This document shows positions 24,242 through 36,274 of a stretch of 64,000 nt of DNA, piece after piece. Under the pieces are notes generated by a model, which made no database searches, had not been told where the DNA came from, and saw nothing but the letters and a program-made list of their open reading frames with translations. This DNA comes from Zelopaecilomyces penicillatus (Eukaryota > Ascomycota > Sordariomycetes > Hypocreales > Pseudodiploosporaceae). Within the stretch, counting starts at the first letter, position 1. Every line of letters starts with the position of its first letter. The stretch is from positions 4,154,001 to 4,218,000 of the forward strand of contig VCCP01000005.1 in assembly GCA_005765155.1 (NCBI GenBank), given 5' to 3'. Both the position numbers and the translations under genes were made by a program.

Positions 24242-25240
24242 ATGGGTGCTGGCCGATTTCTCTGCGTGGCTTTGCCATTGCTCCTCACCATTGCCTCTAT
24301 CGGCTCGCTTCTCTATGCAACTCTTGCCGGTGTTGCCCACAACAACCTGCGCATGTTTCGGCTCGATGTTTCAGAACTTTCCATCGATCCTGCCAACCTC
24401 GATACTATTGGTGACAAAATACTCGGAATCGACTTGCGCGCGGTAAAGACGGGCAATATCACAGCCGCCGACCTTGAGCTGGGAAAGATCTACGACATCA
24501 CACTCTGGGGGTATTGTCGCACCGATAGAGATAACAAGCGCACTTGCACCAAGGCCAAGTTCGACTGGGCCACCAAGAGCCTCGACCCCAATAACCTCGA
24601 GACCGAAGACGGTACCGTGGTTGTGCTACCCAAGGAGATTAGGAACGCCCTCAGAGCCTTCCGCAAGGTTGCCAAATATGCTGAAATTGCCTTCATCGTG
24701 TCTCTCATCGCCCTTGGTGTAGAGCTTCTGATTGGCATTTTCTCCAACTTTTCTCGAGGCATCTCCTGCCTTACATGGCTCGAATCTTGCATAACCACCG
24801 TACTGGTCTTTGCTTCCGCTGGACTTGCCACAGGCATGACCGTCATTGTGGTTGGAGCTGTCGACAGCACTGCCAAGTTTTACGGTGTTGACGGCCAGCT
24901 CGACAAGAAATTCCTTGCCGTTATCTGGATTGGTGCCGCTTTTGCTCTCGCCGCTACTCTTTTCTGGGTCTTTACCATCTGCTGCTGCAAGCCTGATCAC
25001 AGCCGCAAGAACCGGGGCACTAAGCACCGCGACGCTGACGGCGAGAAGCTGCTTCCCACCAATGGCGGCTTCAAAGCTGGAGGATATGCGCCTCTGAGCA
25101 ATGAGCACGAGATGACAAGCGGCAACTATTATAACCCTAGCCAGCCTCAATCCAGTCCTTCTCTCAACTCCGGCGCTCGTTATCCTGGCGGCAGTGGCCG
25201 GGCCGATCTGGCGTATGAGCCTTATTCCCACCGGGCATAG
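24242..25240 (+). CDS. SUR7/PalI-family four-span plasma membrane protein
   Basis: Single exon, 332 residues, ATG 24242 in context ATCATGGG. The first segment is a signal-anchor-like hydrophobic stretch (RFLCVALPLLLTIASIGSLL). A roughly 115-residue extracellular loop follows, carrying the SUR7-type LWGYC motif (YDITLWGYCRTD). Then come three transmembrane segments at about 145-170, 181-208 and 228-253, the last ending in a Cys cluster (FTICCCK) that could be palmitoylated. The C-terminal 75 residues are polar, Ser/Pro/Tyr-rich and presumably cytosolic. The family includes eisosome/MCC proteins and the pH-signalling component PalI. The long loop before TM2 favours the SUR7 branch, but a specific role is not proven. 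Confidence 0.85.
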   Translation: MGAGRFLCVALPLLLTIASIGSLLYATLAGVAHNNLRMFRLDVSELSIDPANLDTIGDKILGIDLRAVKTGNITAADLELGKIYDITLWGYCRTDRDNKRTCTKAKFDWATKSLDPNNLETEDGTVVVLPKEIRNALRAFRKVAKYAEIAFIVSLIALGVELLIGIFSNFSRGISCLTWLESCITTVLVFASAGLATGMTVIVVGAVDSTAKFYGVDGQLDKKFLAVIWIGAAFALAATLFWVFTICCCKPDHSRKNRGTKHRDADGEKLLPTNGGFKAGGYAPLSNEHEMTSGNYYNPSQPQSSPSLNSGARYPGGSGRADLAYEPYSHRA

Positions 25241-25806
25241 GTTGAATACACGAAAGATTGAATGTGTATCATTAGGTTGATATGCACCATAACCTGCATC
25301 TTCTGAGTTTTTTTTTTTCCTTACCTGTTCATGTTGGGCGTTGGGGACAAGGTTATGATTTGTACTGAACGAAACACCACAAAGGGTTTCGAGGATTGGA
25401 TTGGATGCCAAGATATCTAGCGGAGGAGCATCATCTCAGTTAGAGCATCGCGTGATGCAATTTACGATGCAATGAATGAAATTTGATTCAAGTTCACAAA
25501 AACATGATCTTACTCGTCTATCCACTTGAAATCCCTTATGATTAGCCAGTCAATTATCCAATGTGCTGTATGTGATGGAATACACCGTATTATTAGGATA
25601 CCCAAAATGGCCAGTCTTGTCATTCGGAGGGGGAAAATTGCACATACAGTTTGCGGCCTAGGTAGTAATCCACAAAAAAAAAAGTGTCGGCGCATCTTCT
25701 TCGTAATTACCACAGACCCGAATCAGATTCTGACAAGCAGGTTGATGAAGAAGCCGGGGTAGCTTTAGCAGAGAGCCCAGTGGCTCGCGATCCAGAATAA
25801 AACACG
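25241..25806. other. Spacer between SUR7-like and WDR6-like genes
   Basis: 3' region of the SUR7-like gene and promoter of the WD40 gene. T- and A-runs are present; no gene seen. Confidence 0.6.
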
Positions 25807-28800
25807 ATGGATAAAGTGCGTTCTCCCATGCCACTTTGATTTTGCGACTGCCCCTCCCCCGCCTTGCCGCTTCCTCGTCGCATTTCGGTGTTCCTGAGAC
25901 GTAGGAGCAAGGATTGCTCAGGCAACAGCTAACCACAACATCTTGAGGTAGATCAGGGCTCGTGGAGTTCTTCAAAAGGACTTGTCCAAGGTTCCCATTA
26001 CTGCCCTCGCACTCTATACTGCGCCATCGGGCAGGCTTTGCATCCTAGCTGGCGAGGACTCCGATGTCACCGTGTATGCAGCCGAGACGGGCGATTTGTT
26101 ATGTCGTCTGCCCATCTTCAGCAATCAACCAGTTCATGGAATCCATGTTCAAAAACCAGAAAACCATGAGGGGGCCGCGGTTCTTGTATGGGGCTCCTCA
26201 TCCATAGCAGTCTTCCCTGCTGCACGGGTTGTTGAGAGTTCCAACAGCTCCGATGCAGAGATTGCGGGTTTGGTGACCAGAGCCACAGCACCGGACTGGA
26301 TCTACGATGGCGCAATCTCCCCTTTTGATGCCTCAGCCGTCGTGCTTGCTACAGCGCATAATGAGATAGTGCCGGCGCGATACTCTGCAGAGGCTGGGCA
26401 AATAGAGCTTGGCTCGGCAGTGGCTCCATCGCAGCCGATGTTATATGCCGCACATCTGACCTGGATTGCAGCAGACTGCGTGCTCATGGCCGGCGGCACT
26501 GTTTTCGGAGATGTGGTGGTATGGAAGTATCACCCACAGGCCAAAGAGAAAAGCGGTCAGTCAGAGACACTCTTCGTCTTCTCTGGCCATGAGGGTTCTA
26601 TCTTTGGCGTTGATATATCTCCCCTTACAACCCTTCCTAATGGGAGCACGGCAAGACTCCTGGCCAGCTGCAGCGATGACAGAACTATACGTATCTGGGA
26701 TATTACAGAGCATCAGGCCATCGCCCCAGATGATACACTGGCACTGAAGCCAAAAGATGTTGTGCGGCCAGCCAAGCCTCTAGAAACAGGATTTCGTCAT
26801 GGTGACGACAACTATCAAGATGGGGACTCCAATGAAAGCCAGGAGAATAGTGCTGAACCCATTGCCGTTGTCATGGGTCATGCCTCTCGTATCTGGTCTG
26901 TCAAGTTTTCTCCTGTGCGTGGAGGAGACACGTTGGCCGTATATTCGTTTGGCGAAGACTCGACAACACAGAGGTGGCGGTTAGACCTTGACAGCTGCGA
27001 TGCGAAGTTGGACAGTGGGAAAGGGAACGAGCAACGGTTGGTAAAGTCCGCCGTGAGAGGAGAGATGGGCCATGACCGAACGTTTTCATTGCACAATGGG
27101 AAACATCTGTGGTCTAACGCGGTGCTTGTCCAAAATGACGCTTTACTCATCGCCACTGGCGGTGCTGATAGCCAAATCTACCTGATTGAAGAGCCTCTAG
27201 ACCCATTTTCGACAGGTTCAAGTTCTCTCGGAGATGAAAAGAAGACCGTTTCCAAAGGCAGCGTTGTCACATTGGATGTTCATGATATTCTAAAATCTTT
27301 GCCCTCGCCACAGTCCAAGACATTTGATGGACGCGAGTTGGTGGGCCGCTACGATTTTCTTCAAGATAGCCACATTCTTGTCACAACCTCTGCGGGGAGG
27401 CTGTTTCTAGGATCTCTACAAGAAAATTCCGTCCCGGAATGGCAAGAAATCAGCGTTGCTGAGACGATGGCAGCAGACTTGACACGTTGCTATGTTCTCA
27501 AAGCTGTTGGGGATGCTGCAGCCATCATTGGCACGACAAGCGGCAACATCTACTATTTCCAATTGTCTAGTCATTCTATTTCACATGTTGCTAGCCTTGC
27601 TGGCCGTTTAGTCGAGATTAGTTGCCTTTCAAGAAGAAGTACGATCGGACATCCCGATATTTCACCAGTTGAGGTGTTGGTCCATCTTCATGGGCTTTCG
27701 GAGCCTTGGTACTTGAAAATAGATACGTTGACAGGGGCGTTGCAGTCTCAAGAACAAATCAAAGGCCTTGATTCTCGATTTGTGGCTACTTCTGCTGCTA
27801 GAATCGGCGACCTGCTTGTAATTGGTTCTCGGCATGGCTGGTTGTCTTTTCTTGAACGAAACGACGATGGAATCTATCGGCCAGTGTTTGACACTGCGAC
27901 ACGGAGCCGCGATGCTATTACAGCCATTTTGTCGCTTCCTCCGAAACCATCAGAGCCGCGAGCTGTAGCCCCCTACATTCTGGCTACAAGCCGAGACGGA
28001 AAATATCGAATCTATGAGATAGATCGGCGAGAGGGCTCCATCTCTATACATCTCCGTCATGAGACATCACCCCCTTTTGGTCCCATGATTGAAGGCGCAT
28101 GGTTCACAACGCATACGCAACCAGAGTTGATTCTCTATGGATTCAGGAGTAAAGACTTCGTTATATGGAACGAGTCACGCAGGGAAGCGCTGGCCACGAT
28201 TGAATGCGGAGGCGCACACCGAACGTTTCGCTTAGCATATAACGAGTCGGACCTCGGCAGCTATCGACTCGCCTTTACAAAAACATCACGGCTCTCTCTC
28301 TTTTCCACAGAACGCATCACCCACCGATCAGTCAAGTCCGGAACTCACGGGAGGGAGATTCGCGCGCTCAGCTCGAATGGAAACCTGGTCGCAACAGGTG
28401 CAGAAGACACGTCCATCCGAATATGGGATTATCGATCTGGCAAGGGGCGTGTGCAAGCTGAGATGCAATACCTTGCGTGTATGAAGATGCATGTTACAGG
28501 GTTGCAGAGGCTGCAGTGGCTGGGAGAGGACTACCTGTTCAGCAGTGCTGGCAACGAAGAGTTCTTCGTCTGGAGAGTGCAGAGGCTGGATTCGGAGTAT
28601 TTGGGGCTTGCGGTTTACTGCGAGGGCGTACTTACGGATAAATCACCCGTGGGAGACCTTCGAATCATGGATTTTGACGTATGCCGAGTGGATGACGATG
28701 ACAAATTTATCATTATTACCATGATATTCTCCAACTCGACGTTGAAGACTTACCGATATACTAGCGGGGATGGGAGTTTCGATCTTTTTGCCGAGGGATA

Positions 28801-29407
28801 CTACACTGGAGCATGCCTCACCCAGATTCGGTATCTTGGTATCTACGAAGGACAACTATCTATCCTCACAGCGTCAACAGACGGACACATTGCCGTATGG
28901 GAAACCAGCTCAGGTGAAGGCCCAGTTCAGCAGTTTTCTCTGAAACAGACCTCGCCTCTTCACCAGAGCAGCATCAAGAGCCTAGACATGATGAGAGGAG
29001 CAAAAGGCTACCACATCGTGACAGGAGGCGACGACAATGCCCTTGGAGTCATACTACTCGGCCAAGTTTCGGGCGATTCAACATCTACTGGGGGTTGGAA
29101 GGTACTGGAACGAGGGATTGTGCGAAGGGCGCATGCCGCCGCCATCAATGGGGTAGCCATCATAAAGAGAGACATGGACGTCATCGCCATCAGCGTAAGC
29201 AACGATCAACGCGTCAAGACGTGGAGGATATTAGGTTGTGGTGGCAGGGAGGGGATTGAGATGTTGGGGAATGAAGGCAGCGGGGTAGCAGACCCAGGAG
29301 ATGTTGCGCTTGTTGACGACGGAGCTGGAAGTAAAATGACGATGGTGATCGGCGGTGTTGGTATTGAAGCTTGGAACGTTGCGGATGGGCGTACGTCGGT
29401 GGTATAG
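25807..29407 (+). CDS. rtt10: WD40 protein of the WDR6/Rtt10 (Trm734) family
   Basis: The long frame is open from 25952 to stop 29405-29407 (1,152 codons), but it has no ATG before the conserved N-terminus (VPITALALYTAPSGRLCILA). I infer a 9-nt coding exon, ATG at 25807 (Met-Asp-Lys), with a 136-bp intron from GTGCGT (25816) to TAG (25951), preceded by a CTAAC branch site. That gives 1,154 residues in phase. The protein carries WD40 repeats throughout, e.g. FSGHEGSIFGVDISP, LLASCSDDRTIRIWD, ALSSNGNLVATGAEDTSIRI and SIKSLDMMRGAKGYHIVTGG. Length and N-terminal motif fit WDR6/Rtt10, the partner of Trm7/FTSJ1 that 2'-O-methylates the wobble base of certain tRNAs. The family is well supported; the first exon is tentative. 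Confidence 0.85.
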
Positions 29408-31308
29408 ACAACCAAAATTAAAAAGGGGAGAGCCCCGTGATAAGTACGTTGTAGATTACTGGTGTGTCCCAGTCGCCCTTGAGACCAACCCATAACCTCA
29501 CTCTCTCTCTCTCTACAAGCATGACGAATGTACCCTCATCTATGACCTAGTGACACTACATTCTGTCGATCTATCATCCTATCTAGTGCTAAACCCATCT
29601 CCCTTACAGAGAAGGCCAAGTAATAGAGAGTATCTGGGTAAAGTTTAAATTGCAAAAAAGGCAGGGCTCGTTTGGAGAAGCGATCTTCACCCCAAAGAAA
29701 CGCCGTGTCTCCCCCGCTTTGTCTTTATTGTTGTCTGACATCTTGTCTTCATGTCTCAGACATTTAGAAAGTTAGGGCGTGTAGCGCGAAGACCCATCAA
29801 CCCGTGTGACCATTCCAGTTGGTGGTTTTGCAACATGTTTTTCCTTGTCAACCCGGGGGAGCGCAGGGACCCGTTTCTCAGAACTGACTATCGAGTCAGG
29901 AGGCTCACAATAGTTATATGTTGACATCTGCTTCCTGCTTTGCTTTACTATGTTCATGGCGGTGAAAACTAAGAGAATACCGCCCATTTGCCTTGGAGAG
30001 GCACTAGCAGAGAATCCTCCGTCTTAGCGCGTCGTCATTGTCGGTTGATGATGCCGAAACCTGGGCCAGGCAGGGATATGTTATGACTGTATACACCAAG
30101 CGAGACGGATGTGGTAGTCGCCATGGCCTTGGGTGTAGGCACAGGCAAAAGTGCCTTGTGCGAAGAAGCGAAGCTCCACTGGTTCCACGCGAGATGCTCA
30201 TTCAGACTCGCTCAATCTGAGCTGCTGGGTTGGTGAATAGTTGCATTGGTTTGTTTTACTTGTCCATTTTTTGCAACGTAACAGTGTGTTGAGACCTTCC
30301 AACGTCCATTCTTAGAGTGGAGGGGGAATTGGGCATTGGGGGGTTGTTCCATAGGAGACGAATCCCTCAAACAAACTCGGAGGCGGGGTCTTTCAGGGAT
30401 AAATGGATGGATTCTACACCCAAGACGAAGTCGTGTTAGTGTTGTGCTATGGTGGAGGAATCCATCTAGTTTGTATGAGATGGTGTCCTTGGGCTAGGGC
30501 CTGTCGCACTCTGACAGTTGCGTACCTGGATTCGTAGTGCAGGCACCGACAGCAATACTCCCTCAACTGCGTTAGGAGCTGAAGCATGAGGGGGGGTTAA
30601 CAGGGGCCTCTAGTGGGCAGCTGGTCCAACAGAGGTAATTACAGAGTACGAGTAGCGGCATGCCCGCGCATCCACGATGTTTGTTCCCCTGTAGAATGTG
30701 TTTGAGCACATGGCCTATGGCAGCCCGCCACCGATATGTTTGCTGCTATTCTCGTGGGTGGGCTGGCAGCCATAGCCAACTAGCGTGCGCCGTCTCGGGC
30801 CAGGGTTGATTCATGATGATACGAGGAACAGAAACGGCCGGAGTGGACTACTGGAGTGGGCTGCTGTGCTATGATGTTGGGTGTCTTGTTGGAGATTCAT
30901 CCATTCCACAGAGAGATGGATGTCGTTGGACAGCAGTGCCACGGCCAGCCGAGTATATGTAAGATCGGATATCCTCCCGACTCGCGTTCCTTCCCCACAA
31001 CTTCTTGTCGATCGATCGCCTATCCTTCTCTTCTCCTTCCATTTCCATCGCCGCTTCCGTGGTCAGCGACTGAGTCCTGCTCGGCATTCATTCCTCCTCT
31101 TTCGCCCTCTTTCCTCATCTGTACTGCCGGCTTAAATTATATCTCGTTCTTTCCCCCGCCACTCTTCATCTTCATTTTCCATCACGTCTCCGCGGCTTTC
31201 ACGGACCGATTGGCCCTCAACGACTTATAAGAACGACAACCCGAGAGCTCAACAGCAACCACAATAACAACATCGACTACCAGAACGGTGATCCGTGCAA
31301 CACAGACC
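29408..31308. other. Gene-free interval upstream of the small secreted protein gene
   Basis: WD40 gene 3' region, then no coding signal. A CT microsatellite lies near 29503. From about 30,980 to 31,200 the plus strand is pyrimidine-rich (long TTC/CTTCC tracts), typical of a fungal promoter/leader for the gene starting at 31309. Confidence 0.6.
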
Positions 31309-31562
31309 ATGAAGCTGGTATTTCTATTAGCAACTTTCTTGTCATCACCAGTACTGTTGGTCGCCGCGGCGCCAGTTGGGCCCAATGGACCCTGCCCGGA
31401 TGTAAATGATACCCATCCTTCATTTGTGCCCAAGCCGCCTAACTGACTTTTCTTAACTATCAGGTCAAAGTCGATGCCATCCTCAGAGGCGAGATGGATC
31501 CGTCCGCGTGCTGCTCCTACGGACGATGCAAAGGCGACGTAGTCATCTCTGTCGGCAACTGA
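31309..31562 (+). CDS. Small secreted cysteine-containing protein (63 aa)
   Basis: Two exons: 31309-31401 and 31464-31562, with a 62-bp intron (GTAAAT...CAG). The joined frame encodes 63 residues. Residues 1-21 are a clear signal peptide (MKLVFLLATFLSSPVLLVAA) followed by Ala/Pro. The mature part is about 42 residues with four Cys (C-P-D, then CC and C in ACCSYGRCKGD) and a conserved-looking block before them (VKVDAILRGEMDPS). No transmembrane segment or GPI signal. Without splicing, exon 1 reads into the intron and stops. The strong CT-rich leader and the well-formed intron argue for a real gene. Function unknown; effector-like or signalling roles are possible but unsupported. Confidence 0.75.
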
Positions 31563-33359
31563 TGAACGCGCGAAGTTTAATCAAAGCAGAAAGAAAGAAA
31601 GAAACTATTACGCAAATATTCGATTCACTTCATTTTGGAATAACATGATGCCGCTTCCATCCCAAAAGTATCGACGGCTTCATTTAAAAAATTATTTGCA
31701 ACCTCGGCATTATCTTCACAACAGCGACAGCAGGATTACTGGGCTGGGTAGTCAGACATTTAGTCTGCACTCCGGAGTTACGAGAGAGATCATCGGTACA
31801 CTGCAAGACCGTAGCGGTTGGGGAACAAACGTCAGCAGAAATGGCGGCGTATGACGGCACGGCACAGGCGCCACGGGGTTACAAGGCGTTTCAGGAACAA
31901 ATATTTGGCAGCAGGCGCTACAGCCCTCAGATGTCACCCAGGTCGGCACGCTGAAATTGGCTTATTATTTGACGATTCAACATATTGGGGGCGTTACTCA
32001 TGTATCATTGACTATATCACAGACAGAAGAAAACCCGATTGTGTATGTTGATTATTATTTCCTCCTCTTTGGCTCAACTGCAAAGGGAAAAAACCACCTG
32101 CTGCATGATATGCACTTGGCGATCCATGTCTGTTTCAATCGATTCAAAACCATGCATGGCCGATGCCCCTCACTTAGCATTGTGTTCTCGTATCTAGTTA
32201 CAGTCAAGTGGCTGCTGGCAGCCCCCTCCCCTTGCCTCTCAACACGGTCATGCCTCAACCCTCAAAAGGATGCTACTGTGTAAGTGCGGCGGTTGAACAT
32301 TTTGACGCAGTTACAGGTGTAGTAAACCCGAGTTTGCCCCTGAGGGAAACGTAAAATCCACTCAAAGCAGCGCATTATACGCCATGAAGAAGACATTACC
32401 ACCTCCATTGATGGTCGATTGACCCTCCTCGGTACCAGCATTTAACAATAGAGGAATATTTTATCATTATCCGCAACAATTCAGCTATTGCGTAGTGCTG
32501 CGTCTATTGGGCTGCCTCCGGCTGTCTGAGAGACCCTGGTTTTCCCTCGTTCCAAAAATGTGCCTTGAGGGTGGGTTTTCGATCTACCCCATCAGGATCC
32601 GAAACTGCCAAGCCAGGGGCACGCCAAACCCTACAGGGCAACTAAAAACCGTCAATAACACTGCATGATTATCTTTTTTTTTTCTTTTGGCGAATACGAT
32701 CAACTATGCAAGCGGGTCAAAGGACACCTCTGAAGGCTTCTATTTCTAACAATCAAGTACACCATACTGTACGCGCAAGCGCCTCGTATTGTCAGTCGTT
32801 CGAAAGGCTATCCACTTGTACGAGACTTGTCACTGCCATTGTCATGGATTTTCACGCTGCAAGGATGTGTTTGAATAAAAGCGAATAGGATTAAGCAGTC
32901 CGTTCATAAATGACGGGCCGCCGTCTTACGTCGTGAAAGACCGGTGGTCAGCAGGGATCGGAGTTTCGGTGAGACTGCATAGAATGGGATAGGAAGTGAT
33001 CAACTAGAGACTTAAATCATCTCGAAATACATCCCGATGCATCACACCACGCTTGTCATTCCATCGATCATCCAAGATCGTGTGTGGCAAAGGAGCTTTC
33101 GAGCTAAAAGGTTCGGATGCCGAACATGTTCGTCAACACGTTGTTGCCAAGGCGGTTTATAGAAGAGCCAAGAAGCTTGTTCCTGCCCATGTGCTTTGAT
33201 CAAACAATTGCGATCTGTTCCACCAAAACTAATTGACCCCGTTTCAACCAGCATGCAGCTCTTGGCTGACGGTTTTTCTTGCTTGGCTTTGCAGAGCGCG
33301 CGCTAGCTTCTTTGTAGATAGCATAAATACTAAAATACGAGCTTCGCATCCAACAACAA
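31563..33359. other. Gene-free interval
   Basis: Nothing convincing between the secreted-protein gene and tRNA-Gly. Short open frames on both strands have no splice partners or motifs. Confidence 0.6.
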
Positions 33360-33441
33360 GCGTAATTGGTTTAGTGGTAAAATTCTCCGTTGCCATCCGA
33401 GCAACGTCGGGGAGCCCTGGGTTCGATTCCCAGATTACGCA
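33360..33441 (+). tRNA. tRNA-Gly (GCC) with 11-nt intron
   Basis: Acceptor GCGTAAT pairs perfectly with ATTACGC, discriminator A. The D arm reads TGGTTTAGTGGTAAAA and the T arm CTGGG/CCCAG has loop TTCGATT. The anticodon stem CTCCG/CGGGG (one G-U) holds TT-GCC-A, then an 11-nt intron at 33396-33406 at the 37/38 position. Anticodon GCC is at 33392-33394. The mature length is 71 nt, the usual size for tRNA-Gly. A T4 run follows at 33455-33458. Confidence 0.95.
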
Positions 33442-33454
33442 TCGTCCGATTCTC

Positions 33455-33458
33455 TTTT
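33455..33458 (+). terminator. Pol III T4 terminator of tRNA-Gly
   Basis: The first T4 run downstream of the tRNA, 14 nt after its 3' end. Confidence 0.6.
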
Positions 33459-35060
33459 GTCTTTGGATCGAATGGAATACATTAATTTGATTTTTTTGCT
33501 CTTGTGCTACAACGTAGTGGGCCATGATCCTTTGTTTTGTCAATTCTTCTTTCGTATGGATGTGCATCCCCAATGGCTATCTTTAATACATTTGGGTCGT
33601 TCAGCAGGATAGGCCCAGAGGGTGTCCTAGGCAGCTGAGAGACAGAATAAATCCGTGTTGAATAGGCTAGTTAATAAACTCTGCAAAGTTGCAAAGTTTA
33701 CTCTCAGCTATTTGGCATCGATATCCCAAAGTCAGCTGATACCGATGCGTTGTGCATGTTATTCTTCGTAGTTTTGGCAAATAAGCTCGCGAATATCAAT
33801 GTCGATGATTGGATATCCTCTCGATTGAGATAGTTAACTTTAGCTACACATCTCAGGTGTAAATGTGACACAGCAGTTATAGTAGGAAGAGTTTGTGGCC
33901 CACCCCCTAATCTGGCCAGTTCACTCTAGATGTCTTTAAATACATCAGATCTTATATTGTGTGACGGAATCAGCAATCTTGAGAAGAAAATGTAGATGAC
34001 GGGAAATAGTTATCTACCTGATAGAAAGTAGTGTGTATATTTGCAAAATTGTATTACGATCAGCATGTTAGAATACTTGATTAGAACCTCTCAAATATTT
34101 TCCAGGGTCGCATTCAAATCCTCAGAATACATGCCTAGAACTATGAATTTTCACGAGCGCTAGAGTGCGTTTACTAGGTAGATACTTGGATAAGTGGTGG
34201 TTGTGATCCCACCTGATATTTAAACAGTGTCCTACCACATACCTGCAACCCACTCGGGATATTTGTGTGCTTTTCCTTATGTCACCAACAGTATCAACCC
34301 CGCTATAGTTGCCAGCGATTCAGCAGCGTCAAACTTCAATTAGTGCTAGGAAAGGCATCAAACACACCCATCAGTGGTATTTTCTAATATAAACACAAGA
34401 CTGGAGTATTTGTCCGAGGTTGACAATGACCCTTGGATACTAGTTACAAAAAAAAAAAACCTCTCCAACGATGCGGAGTTTCTTGCCACCAGCGCCTGCG
34501 ATCGACCACGCTTTTAGTCACTGCAGGATGCCATAATTACTTGATGAAAAGGGGCCCCGGATACCCCAAGAAGAAGCTAACCTCTGCATGACACATCATA
34601 TTGACTTTGAGATGAACGGTAGATCGATTGAACACCTATGTTCGGCTATATAGAACTCAAACCATTGCGGCACTCGCATGCATTAGGATGCCCGCCCGTT
34701 GCCCACCGGGGGTGATGGGGAGGCAGATGGCGGCCTGAGAGGCTTGTGATTGGCGCGGATGAACGAAGTCTGCATTCGTTGGGTTCGAAGACGACCTCCT
34801 CTATCAAACCCAAGGAACCCACACCACCATCGATCACGCTAAGATGAACGCGGGGATCTTGTTCATTACTGAGTGGAAGAGTAGGTTTATATGAGGGACA
34901 AGGTTCGCAGCTTTTGGAGGCGACATTAACTAGATAAAGTCTCCCGGTCATCCATGGGAAGTCGTCGTCTACTTTAAGCTCACCGAACAGTAGCCAAGGC
35001 TCGTGAGGCAGCCATAACATCTACCCAACCAAGACTTATACATCAACCATACCTGCCAGG
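33459..35060. other. AT-richer gene-free interval upstream of lad1
   Basis: About 33.6-34.6 kb is visibly richer in A/T than its neighbours and has no open frame of note; it could be an eroded element, but no terminal repeats or coding remnant can be seen. The last 400 bases are the lad1 promoter. Confidence 0.5.
34555..34711. promoter_or_regulatory. Two CreA/Cre1-type consensus sites upstream of lad1
   Basis: CCGGGG at 34706-34711 and its inverse form CCCCGG at 34555-34560 match the SYGGRG carbon-catabolite repressor consensus. Pentose-pathway genes are commonly under such control. The motif is short and can occur by chance. Confidence 0.25.
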
Positions 35061-36274
35061 ATGAGTGTCCCTCTGAGAGTGGGTGAGACGGCATCATTGA
35101 AGCCTAACATTGGCGTCTTCACAAATCCCAAACATGATCTCTGGATAAGCGAGGCTGGGCCAAGCGCTGAGAGTGTCAAATCTGGAACTGAGTTGAGGCA
35201 TGGAGAAGTAACAATAGCAATCCGGAGCACTGGCATCTGTGGGTACGTTAAGACCTGAACGAAATTACTGTCTTCCACCGGTAGAACACATGTCGCGAAA
35301 AATGAGTTAGGCAAAAGTACTGACAAAATCTACCAACTCCTAGATCTGATGTTCATTTCTGGCATGCTGGATGCATCGGGTCCATGATTGTAGAGGATGA
35401 CCACATTCTAGGCCACGAATCCGCTGGCGAGATCATTGCGGTCCACCCGTCCGTCACAAACCTGAAGCCAGGTGACCGCGTAGCCGTGGAACCTAACATC
35501 ATCTGCAATGCCTGCGAGCCTTGCCTGACGGGCCGCTACAACGGATGTGAGCAAGTCGAGTTTCGATCGACGCCTCCCGTGCCGGGTCTGCTGCGGCGGT
35601 ATGTGAACCACCCTGCGGTGTGGTGCCATAAGATCGGTAACATGTCTTATGAGACCGGTGCCATGCTGGAACCCCTGAGCGTTGCACTCGCTGGTATGCA
35701 CAGAGCCCAGGTCAGGCTTGGAGATCCCGTCCTCGTTTGTGGAGCCGGTCCAATCGGCCTCATCACGATGCTCTGCTGCGCGGCTGCTGGCGCCTGCCCA
35801 CTGGTCATCACTGACATCGCTGAGAGCCGCCTGGCGTTTGCCAAAGAGCTATGCCCACGCGTTGTCACGCATAAGGTGGAGAAGGCGTCGGCTGAAGACT
35901 CGGCAACGGCCATTGTCAAGTCCTTTGGAGGCATCGAGCCCGCCGTCACCATGGAATGCACTGGTGTAGAGAGCAGCATCGCCTCGGCTATCTGGGCGAC
36001 CAAGTTTGGCGGCAAGGTATTCATCATTGGTGTGGGCAAAAACGAAATCAACATTCCCTTCATGCGAGCCAGTGTTCGGGAAGTCGATATCCAGCTTCAG
36101 TATCGGTACAGCAACACGTGGCCGCGCGCCATTCGGCTGGTAGAAAGTGGAGTCATCGACCTCTCAAAGCTCGTCACGCATCGCTTCCAGCTGGAGGATG
36201 CTGTCAAGGCTTTTGAGACGTCGGCAGATCCAAAGAGTGGCGCCATCAAGGTCATGATCCAGAACCCAGAATAG
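35061..36274 (+). CDS. lad1: L-arabinitol 4-dehydrogenase
   Basis: Two exons: 35061-35242 and 35344-36274. The intron is 101 bp (GTACGT...TAG) and splits the Gly codon of ICGSDVHFWHAG. The product is 370 residues. It is a zinc-dependent medium-chain dehydrogenase: the catalytic zinc ligands are Cys60, His85 and Glu86 (GHESAGE), and structural zinc ligands come from CNACEPCLTGRYNGC (about 115-129). The Rossmann glycine motif is CGAGPIGLI, and the acidic residue in ITDIAESR fits NAD+ preference. KPNIGVFTNPKHDLWISEA and REVDIQLQYRYSNTWPRAIR are hallmarks of fungal Lad1. It oxidises L-arabinitol to L-xylulose in L-arabinose catabolism. Sorbitol and xylitol dehydrogenases are close relatives, but the overall match is clearly to Lad1. 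Confidence 0.95.

Noticed and set aside
33459..34640. Possible RIP-degraded transposon (AT-richer segment)
   Set aside because: No terminal repeats, target-site duplication or coding remnant could be seen by eye. The AT shift alone is not enough.
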